Shown: one piece after another, positions 1 to 5,438 of the stretch
Layout: each line of letters begins with the position of its first letter
How positions within the stretch are numbered: position 1 is the first letter of the stretch
DNA from: Akkermansiaceae bacterium
GTDB lineage: Bacteria > Verrucomicrobiota > Verrucomicrobiia > Verrucomicrobiales > Akkermansiaceae
DNA length: 6,550 nucleotides
Direction of reading: 5' to 3'
NCBI GenBank assembly: GCA_023301335.1
Contig: JALZVA010000172.1
Span: 1-6,550 of the forward strand
Translations under genes and position numbers: made by a program
The notes under the pieces: model-generated
Seen by the model: only the letters and a program-made list of their open reading frames with translations
Told to the model about the DNA's origin: nothing
The model's database searches: none

Positions 1-831
1 TCTTGGATTGGGCTAGGCGTAGCAGGAAATCAACCTGGACATCTCGGGCAGGCAGGTGAGGCAGATGACTTCAAGGATATCGCCGCCTTGGAAAACGCTC
101 CAAAAGGTTTATTCCCTTGGTATCTTTCTTCCGGCGAAGGCTTTTTGACCACCAATCCACTCTCCTCTGACACCATCAATCTTGCCCAGCAAACCCACCT
201 TCAGCCAGAGCCAGAAATGTGCCTCGTGGTGAAATTCAACTACAACCAGTCACCTAACAATGCCAATGCACTTATCCAAGGGCTTTCTGTAATTGGCTAC
301 ACTGCCTTTAATGATTGCTCACGCAGAGTGCCTGAATCAAAGCTTAGTAAGAAAAAAAATTGGGGGAGAAACACTCAGGGAATGGCTAAACTCATTCTCC
401 CCATCGATGATTTTGACTCCTTAGAGAGCTCCGTCATGCGCTACCGAATTTCCAGCTTTCTTGAGCGTGATGGGACCTATCACACCTACGGAAAGGACAC
501 GGCAGTTTCAGAGTACTGTTATTTTAACAGTACTCTGACAGATTGGGTTGTTCAGCAAATCAATACGCAAGTAGACCAAGGGCCTCTAGAAAATCTCTCT
601 TCTATGCTGGATGAAGCGCAGCCAGAATTTGGACTTATCGCTATCGGGGCCACCTCATATGCCGACTTTGGAAATAGCGATCAGAGATTTTTACAGGCGG
701 GAGATAAAGTCACCGTCGTGTTATATGACTCTTCTAAACACCACGCAGAAGACATTAAAGAACTTACTAAAGATGGACGAAAAAGTGATCCCAGTTTAAT
801 CATTCTCAAACAGACCGTGAACCAAGACTAA
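1..831 (+). CDS. DUF5718 family protein, 5'-truncated by window edge
   Basis: The frame is open from base 1 to a TAA at 829-831, giving 276 visible residues, so the true start lies to the left and the TTG at 88 is not a credible start. The visible N-terminus has a WIGLGVAGN...GHLGQAGEA block (residues 2-20), followed by APKGLFPWY, an EPE motif (70-72), GYTAFNDCSRR (about 99-109), KKNWG (about 119-123), GPLE (194-197), IGATSY and a late VVLYDSS. I recognise this set as DUF5718, an uncharacterised bacterial family. The EPE strand followed by GYTxxND resembles the metal-binding core of fumarylacetoacetate hydrolase-like enzymes (EPE/EVE, then GYTxxNDxSxR), so a metal-dependent hydrolase or lyase role is possible, but that is inference. 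There is no signal peptide in the visible part, so it is probably cytosolic. It converges on the minus-strand cluster with only 19 bp between stop codons. A perfect inverted repeat lies inside the gene at 508-538. Confidence 0.88.
   Translation, partial: SWIGLGVAGNQPGHLGQAGEADDFKDIAALENAPKGLFPWYLSSGEGFLTTNPLSSDTINLAQQTHLQPEPEMCLVVKFNYNQSPNNANALIQGLSVIGYTAFNDCSRRVPESKLSKKKNWGRNTQGMAKLILPIDDFDSLESSVMRYRISSFLERDGTYHTYGKDTAVSEYCYFNSTLTDWVVQQINTQVDQGPLENLSSMLDEAQPEFGLIAIGATSYADFGNSDQRFLQAGDKVTVVLYDSSKHHAEDIKELTKDGRKSDPSLIILKQTVNQD
508..538. repeat. Perfect 14-bp inverted repeat with 3-nt loop, inside a coding sequence
   Basis: The arm TCAGAGTACTGTTA (508-521) is followed by TTT (522-524) and its exact reverse complement TAACAGTACTCTGA (525-538). 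The repeat starts in register with the codons of the DUF5718-type gene and encodes Ser-Glu-Tyr-Cys-Tyr-Phe-Asn-Ser-Thr-Leu, so it does not break the frame. Each arm contains the smaller palindrome AGTACT. There is no T tract after the right arm, so it is not a standard terminator. Its role is unknown: mRNA structure, a protein-binding site, or the product of templated repair at a quasi-palindrome are all possible. Confidence 0.9.
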
Positions 832-832
832 G

Positions 833-857
833 AAAATAGAACCTTTGTTTTTATTTT
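833..857. terminator. Possible A/U-rich bidirectional terminator between convergent genes
   Basis: The bases aaaatagaac (833-842) can pair with gtttttatttt (847-857) across a CTTT loop, with one G-T pair and one bulged T. The plus strand runs into a T-rich tract here and the minus strand into an A/T-rich one, as expected where two convergent genes end. The stem is nearly all A-T and weak, and its right arm overlaps the last codons of the minus-strand gene. This is a tentative call. Confidence 0.25.
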
Positions 858-1324
858 TTAACTTCAGTCTTCACCCATTGGATATCGAGTTTGCCATAAA
901 TTTCCTCATTGCCTTGCCACATTTGCTTTAGGCATGTTTCTAGCTTGGCAACTACTTCCTCTACCGAAAATGGGTAATGCTTATTGGGTGCAGCGGCTTC
1001 ACTGAGGTTAATAGTAACCCTATACTTATCTCCACCATCTTCATAATCGCCGCTTAGTTTTATCCCATAAGCAGCAACAATGTTTACATTTTTAGGCTCT
1101 TTCCATGATTCATCCGTGATCGGGGTGAAAGGCTTCACCATTGCTGCTAATAAGCTCTCAGGAAATGCGTAGGCGGTCACCACCGGCACATCAACAATCC
1201 TTAGTTTATCTTCCTGTGCTCCTCCCTCTAAATAAACCACCTGCTTCACCACCTCCATTCTTAACTGAGTCGCAAAGACAGAAGAAGATAAGCAGAAGAA
1301 TAAAAGGCACAAAATATTGTTCAT
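851..1324 (-). CDS. Small exported protein of unknown function
   Basis: I do not recognise this family. The preferred ATG at 1324 gives 157 residues; an upstream in-frame TTG at 1342 would add six residues (MSKILA) and supply a Lys to an otherwise uncharged signal-peptide n-region. Neither start has a convincing ribosome binding site. The N-terminus MNNILCLLFFCLSSSVFA is a clear Sec-type signal peptide with a likely signal peptidase I site after VFA. The mature protein is about 139 residues, with no further membrane segment and one Cys (in LETCLKQMW). It has beta-type segments such as KYRVTINLS and a charged C-terminal region ending in TEVKK. It is the last gene of the minus-strand cluster, 67 bp downstream of the thioredoxin/MsrA-like selenoprotein, also an envelope protein. 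A joint role is plausible but is only inferred from position. Confidence 0.75.
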   Translation of the reverse strand: MNNILCLLFFCLSSSVFATQLRMEVVKQVVYLEGGAQEDKLRIVDVPVVTAYAFPESLLAAMVKPFTPITDESWKEPKNVNIVAAYGIKLSGDYEDGGDKYRVTINLSEAAAPNKHYPFSVEEVVAKLETCLKQMWQGNEEIYGKLDIQWVKTEVKK

Positions 1325-1391
1325 CGCCAGAATTTTACTCAAAATATCTTACGATAGCAAGCCTAGCTGAGAAATTCGGTTAAAAAGCCTT

Positions 1392-2348
1392 TTATCTTGC
1401 CACTTTTAAACTGCTCAACTGATCTTCGGTCAAAAACGCGAACGCTTTTTTACGATCTCCGTGGAAAAAGGAATTAAATTTAGTCATCTGAGCTGCTGTT
1501 ACAGATTCTGGGAATTGGATCGTGTTGACCTGTTTTTTCTGATCACTTGCCTTCGCTTTACGATAACTACTTGTCAGTGCCTTGGTAGGTAAAATCTGAG
1601 CTTTTGTTGCCTTCTCTAAATCTCCTTTATCTTGGATAAACGCTGCTGTTGCACACTCGAGGGCTTTTGCTTGAGTCAATAGGTCTTTAATCTCCAAAAC
1701 CTTTGAGTCATACGTAAGTTTCGTCACCTCGTGGCCACCAAACCAACCTGCCTCCGTGCTCACCACACCTTCGATTCGCCCTAATTTCGCTTCTCCCGTC
1801 CAATAGCAATATTGGGCAATGGCGATGGTTTTATGATTTTTCGTATCCATTTCGCTGATAGCGAGATCCAGATACTTTGGAACAGGCTTCTTTTCCTTTT
1901 CTAAAGTCTGCTTCATTCTTTGTAAAAATGGAAGTGTTTCCCACACTTGATCTTTTCTAGGAATGATATCTTTTTCATCCCCGTCAATGAACCGCATTAC
2001 TTGATAATTCCATGCTGGTTCTCTAAATTTTTTCAATACCTTAGAATCGTAGCCACCTTTATTATTCACGATCATCACTGGGACGAAGTGGTTCTCTGCA
2101 GTAGCTTTTACAATAGGGTTGGTCATGACCTCACGACCGAATACTTTACAGCCACTTCATCCGGGTACTTCCTGAAAAAATAGCAACATCGGTGCATCTT
2201 CTTCCTTCGCTTCTTTCAGAGCCTCTTCGTAGTTTCTCCCCCACTCAATATTGCCAATCTCTATTGGATTACTTGATTTCTTCTCACTAGCACAGGCTGC
2301 CACAGCGCTAATGGCTAAAAAGGACGCGCATCTCAATAGTTTCTGCAT
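1392..2348 (-). CDS. Thioredoxin/MsrA-like selenoprotein lipoprotein, read through in-frame TGA
   Basis: This is one gene of 318 residues with Sec at position 64. Annotated naively it splits into a stub ending at 2157 and a headless ORF starting at 2126, but both halves are in the same frame with only the TGA at 2157-2159 between them. The ATG at 2348 is chosen because it begins a lipoprotein signal: MQKLLRC, a hydrophobic stretch, then lipobox VAAC with Cys19 as lipid site. A GTG at 2384 would add 12 residues before it. Residues about 30-125 form a thioredoxin-like domain: NIEWGRNYEEALKEAKEE, a hydrophobic strand PMLLFFQ, VPG-Sec64-SG-Cys67, FVPVMIVNN and EPAWNYQVMRFID, with a possible cis-Pro at 111. 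Residues about 172-230 resemble MsrA: YCYWTGE (Cys181, Glu186) corresponds to GCFWGAE, then GVVSTEAGWFGG and VTKLTYD, but the usual NPTYE...TGH segment is missing. The likely role is extracytoplasmic thiol/selenol redox chemistry, perhaps methionine sulfoxide repair; that is inference. The alternative is a nonsense-mutated pseudogene. Confidence 0.82.
2121..2138 (-). promoter_or_regulatory. Candidate bacterial SECIS hairpin
   Basis: The minus strand reads GGTCGTG-AGGT-CATGACC, a 7-bp stem with one G-U pair and the tetraloop AGGU. It begins 18 nt after the TGA, and the loop starts 25 nt after it, within the 16-37 nt range usually given for bacterial SECIS elements. A G is the second loop base, which fits the rule for SelB recognition, and AGGU matches the start of the apical loop of the E. 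coli fdhF SECIS. A further pairing of GTGGCT (2150-2155) with AGCTAC (2101-2106) could form a lower stem, but its spacing is long and it may be chance. Confidence 0.7.
2157..2159 (-). other. Selenocysteine codon (in-frame TGA)
   Basis: The TGA sits between GTA CCC GGA (Val-Pro-Gly) and AGT GGC TGT (Ser-Gly-Cys), giving a UxxC redox motif directly after a thioredoxin-like hydrophobic strand. Thioredoxin-fold proteins normally carry the first catalytic Cys at this exact place. Every complete gene in the window stops with TAA and no other in-frame TGA occurs in them, including the 1003-residue helicase, so genome-wide reassignment of TGA is unlikely. Confidence 0.8.
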
Positions 2349-2363
2349 GAATATTAGAGTCTC

Positions 2364-2376
2364 AAGGTTTAACCTT
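2364..2376. repeat. Short palindrome upstream of the selenoprotein gene
   Basis: AAGGTT-T-AACCTT is a perfect 6-bp inverted repeat with one central base, ending 15 bp before the chosen ATG in the 78-bp gap after the helicase gene. It could be an operator, but it is short enough to occur by chance, and no clear -35/-10 pair was found around it. Confidence 0.25.
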
Positions 2377-2426
2377 ATTCCCACTTTTTCATGTGTTTAA
2401 GCAGCTTTCCCTAAAATGTAGGAATT

Positions 2427-5400
2427 TTATGTATTTCCCATGAGGCTCGCTATTTCAGACTTAGACAGCCCACTCATAAGGGATTCATCATCCACTGTGG
2501 CATCGATTAGGTTGCGCTTCTGCTCCTGTAGTCTGACAATTTTTTCTTCCACCGTTCCTTTGGTGACCATTTTATACACATTCACCGAACGCGTCTGCCC
2601 GATACGGTAAGCTCGATCTGTCGCCTGAGCCTCGACCGCAGGGTTCCACCAAGGATCGAAATGCACCACCATATCTGCAGCAGTCAAATTCAGTCCATAT
2701 CCCCCAGCTTTTAAACTGATTAAAAATACAGTCGGTCCATTTTCTTTCTGAAATTGTTTAACTACTTCTCCCCTATTTCTAGTGGCACCATCCAAATAGC
2801 AAAAACTCACTCCCACTGCCTCTAATGCTTCTTTGATTAGGCCTAACATCGAGGTGAATTGGCTAAAGACTAACATCCTGTGCCCACCATCGACGGCTTG
2901 CTCAACCAATTCTAGTAATCGCACTAACTTTGCAGAGGTTTCATGCATTTCCCCGGAATCAGAATCTAACAGTCTCGTATCACAGCACACCTGCCGCATC
3001 CTGAGTAAAACTGTGAGCATCTGCATCTTGGCTCGCCCTGCGCCCTGCTTTGCCGCGTCTTGAATCTGCTCTAGGCCTTTACGATGCACAGCTTGATACG
3101 CTTCCGACTGTAAGGCGGTCGGATGACACCACACCACTTGCTCAATTTTTGAGGGCAGGTCACGGGCTACCTCTTGCTTTGTTCGGCGTAGCATAAAAGG
3201 CTCTACCCTCATTCGTAGTCGCTTCAGCACTGATTTATCAGGATTCGCCCCCGAGCAAGGAGCTACATAGCGTTCTTTAAATTCTGTACGAGCCCCTAAA
3301 TAACTAGGCATCATCCATTCAAAAATCGACCATAAATCTTGGAGGCTATTCTCCACTGGCGTTCCTGTGAGAGCGATACGTTTATGGGCAGTGAATTTTC
3401 TTAAAGCTTTTGCTGACTGCGTATCCGGGTTTCGGATCACACTGGCCTCGTCAATCACTAGTAAAGAAAACTCATGCTTCGTATATTCCTCCAGATCTCT
3501 CGCCGCTAGAGCATAACTGGTGATTACTACATCTGTATTTGGAATATCGTTAAACTTCTTTTTACGCTCTGGCCCATGAAGGATTAATGTGCTTAAGCTT
3601 GGGAAAAACTTGGCTACCTCATCTTGCCAGTTTTCTAACAAAGAAGTCGGGCACACAACCAATGTGGGCTTTTTCTCCTGCTGCATAGAAAGGTATGCAA
3701 GTGAAAGCGTTTGTAGCGTTTTACCTAAGCCCATATCATCCGCCAGTAAGGCAGCCCCTTCCTCGGTAATACGCTGGTAGAGCCAGGCGATTCCTTCTCC
3801 TTGGTAATCACGCAAGAGTCCGCGCACAGCTTCGGGTAAGTCTGCTAGACACTTTTCCGAACTTAGTTTCATTCCCTGGCCGTAAAAACTTTTTAAACGT
3901 TTAAGATAGGCACCTTGATTCTTCGGCACGTAATACTTCCCTGCTTCTTGGCGAGGGTCTACATCACGTAATACCTCCTGCACTAACTGGGCATCAAAAT
4001 CGGAAATGATAATCCGCTTCCCATTTTTAGTCGTAGCCGAGCGTTTCCCTGCTCGCAGCATCTTCTCGATTGCCTCTCTCGGCACAGCCTTCCCCTCATC
4101 GGTCTGAAAACCGTAGTCAAAGGCTAGCCAGTCTTCTCCACTTCCCTCGATCTTCAGATCTGGCTTCACTCGCACCACATTTTGTTGGATCGACTTCAAG
4201 CGGCTCCCCGCTTCAATGCTCCACTTCTTTCGTAGCTCTGGCTGGCCTCCACTGAGGAAGTCTAACACCTCCTGTTCCTCTTCTAAACTATACTGCCCAT
4301 CTCTGCCTCTTTTAAATCCATAGCGTAGTAACTCATACTCGGCCTCCTGCTCTGCCTTATGGTTCCGCATGAACCAAACGCCTTCGTTATTTCTATCCTG
4401 AATCGGGAAGTCCTCACTCCCCGCAGCAGTGCCTAAGGCGAGCTTCAGGCCGCCGGCATAACGTGCATAAAGGCGTGCTTGAAGATGCTGAAGTGAGCCT
4501 TCTAACTGAAGCATGAATTGCACTGGGGCGGGGATCAGGCGAAGCGATTCTAACAAGCCTGTATTCCCCCAGTCTAACACCTCCTCCCAACTCTCCACAT
4601 CTTGAATAAATTGTCGCACCGACATGAACACGCTTCCCCCCTGAGCTAAACGCTGCATCTGCCCTTCTTTTAGTATTCCACGTGCCGCTTTAATGAGTGA
4701 AAGAGAATCTGTCGCAGCCTCCCAATACGCAACTGCACCTTTAAGATCTAAACATTCTACACCTTCTTTACGCAGACAGGAAAAGCCGATCCGATCTCCC
4801 TCATGCTCCACCTCCACAGGGAGACGTGAGGAGCTGTTCACAATTTTAAGGGGCTCTCCACCGCGAGAAAGTTCCTCATGCCCCGATAGCGCATCTAGGA
4901 GGTTCATTACATCTTCTGCACGCAGAGAGAGTAAAGGTGGAATCTCTCTCAACCCGATCTGATAGAGCCACGCGCAAAATTTAAGATCATAAGGGCTGAG
5001 TTCTTTTTCCCCTATCTCCACTTTTACATTCAGTCCCTTCTCTATCCCTTCTGGGAATTTAGGGGGCAAGTGGATGGATACATTTTGGGGTTCAAAGTTA
5101 GAGACCGCTACGGGCTTGGCCTTCGGTTTAGGCGACCACTCCTCGCTTTGGCTTGGAGCGCCATTGAGATGCTGGAGGAAAAGAGCAACCACATGCTCAC
5201 AAATCTCCCCAGTTCTGCGTGCCTTTAAACACGTGCACTTATTCTCCACATCATTCTCCCCGTGGATATAGACCCGCACTCGTCGAGGCTTTTCACCTCC
5301 ACCTACCAGCCCTGAAATTTCTTTACCAGCTTCCGCTGAATCGACACTTTTTACCGATCCTGATTTCCAGAGTGTTCGGCCTGCCTTCAGGACTTTCCAG

Positions 5401-5438
5401 CCTGCAACCTTCCCAATCCATTTCTCAGTAAGCTCCAT
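2427..5438 (-). CDS. SWIM zinc finger SNF2-family DNA helicase/translocase
   Basis: This 1003-residue protein is a DEAD/DEAH-like SNF2 ATPase that moves along double-stranded DNA and probably remodels protein-DNA complexes in the cytoplasm; the specific substrate of the bacterial SWIM-SNF2 proteins is unknown. The N-terminus has a SWIM zinc finger (Cys68-x-Cys70...Cys80-x-His82). A long, weakly conserved region follows (about 100-540). The first helicase domain shows DDMGLGKT (Walker A, Lys573), VVCPTSLLENW, a DEAS box at 663-666 where many SF2 proteins have DEAH/DEGH, and LTGTPVENSLQDLWSIFEW near 690. The second shows LRRTKQEVARDLP, VFSQF (about 858), ISLKAGGYGLNLTAAD, FDPWWNPAVEAQA and the motif VI block DRAYRIGQ (941-948). 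The C-terminus is intact. The ATG shares its A with the last base of the upstream exporter's TAA (TAATG) and has no evident Shine-Dalgarno, which suggests translational coupling. Confidence 0.95.
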   Translation of the reverse strand: MELTEKWIGKVAGWKVLKAGRTLWKSGSVKSVDSAEAGKEISGLVGGGEKPRRVRVYIHGENDVENKCTCLKARRTGEICEHVVALFLQHLNGAPSQSEEWSPKPKAKPVAVSNFEPQNVSIHLPPKFPEGIEKGLNVKVEIGEKELSPYDLKFCAWLYQIGLREIPPLLSLRAEDVMNLLDALSGHEELSRGGEPLKIVNSSSRLPVEVEHEGDRIGFSCLRKEGVECLDLKGAVAYWEAATDSLSLIKAARGILKEGQMQRLAQGGSVFMSVRQFIQDVESWEEVLDWGNTGLLESLRLIPAPVQFMLQLEGSLQHLQARLYARYAGGLKLALGTAAGSEDFPIQDRNNEGVWFMRNHKAEQEAEYELLRYGFKRGRDGQYSLEEEQEVLDFLSGGQPELRKKWSIEAGSRLKSIQQNVVRVKPDLKIEGSGEDWLAFDYGFQTDEGKAVPREAIEKMLRAGKRSATTKNGKRIIISDFDAQLVQEVLRDVDPRQEAGKYYVPKNQGAYLKRLKSFYGQGMKLSSEKCLADLPEAVRGLLRDYQGEGIAWLYQRITEEGAALLADDMGLGKTLQTLSLAYLSMQQEKKPTLVVCPTSLLENWQDEVAKFFPSLSTLILHGPERKKKFNDIPNTDVVITSYALAARDLEEYTKHEFSLLVIDEASVIRNPDTQSAKALRKFTAHKRIALTGTPVENSLQDLWSIFEWMMPSYLGARTEFKERYVAPCSGANPDKSVLKRLRMRVEPFMLRRTKQEVARDLPSKIEQVVWCHPTALQSEAYQAVHRKGLEQIQDAAKQGAGRAKMQMLTVLLRMRQVCCDTRLLDSDSGEMHETSAKLVRLLELVEQAVDGGHRMLVFSQFTSMLGLIKEALEAVGVSFCYLDGATRNRGEVVKQFQKENGPTVFLISLKAGGYGLNLTAADMVVHFDPWWNPAVEAQATDRAYRIGQTRSVNVYKMVTKGTVEEKIVRLQEQKRNLIDATVDDESLMSGLSKSEIASLMGNT

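Noticed and set aside
1380..1400. AAAAAGCCTTTT near the end of the selenoprotein gene as a terminator.
   Set aside because: The palindrome leaves no room for a loop and the gene downstream is on the same strand, so termination is not supported.
2157..2159. Genome-wide reassignment of TGA to Trp or Gly.
   Set aside because: No other in-frame TGA occurs in the remaining genes, including about 1000 codons of helicase, and Trp is encoded by TGG throughout.
2157..2159. Nonsense-mutated pseudogene.
   Set aside because: Not fully excluded, but the rest of the frame is intact, the TGA is at the catalytic Cys position, and a SECIS-like hairpin follows. A random stop would rarely meet all three conditions.
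1392..2384. Two separate genes: a 75-residue stub ending at 2157 and a 244-residue protein starting at 2126.
   Set aside because: Both are in the same frame, the codons between them encode a sensible SGC redox segment, the second half would lack the start of its thioredoxin fold, and the first half would be a signal peptide with half a domain.
4240..4600. Repeated string TCTAACACCTCCT at about 4261 and 4573 within the helicase gene.
   Set aside because: Both encode similar short EEVLD-type peptides in the same protein and the surrounding sequence does not match, so it is probably chance or local codon preference.
2830..4962. Plus-strand ORFs of 60-90 codons opposite the helicase gene.
   Set aside because: They are antisense shadows of a strongly conserved helicase, with no recognisable domains and no start signals.
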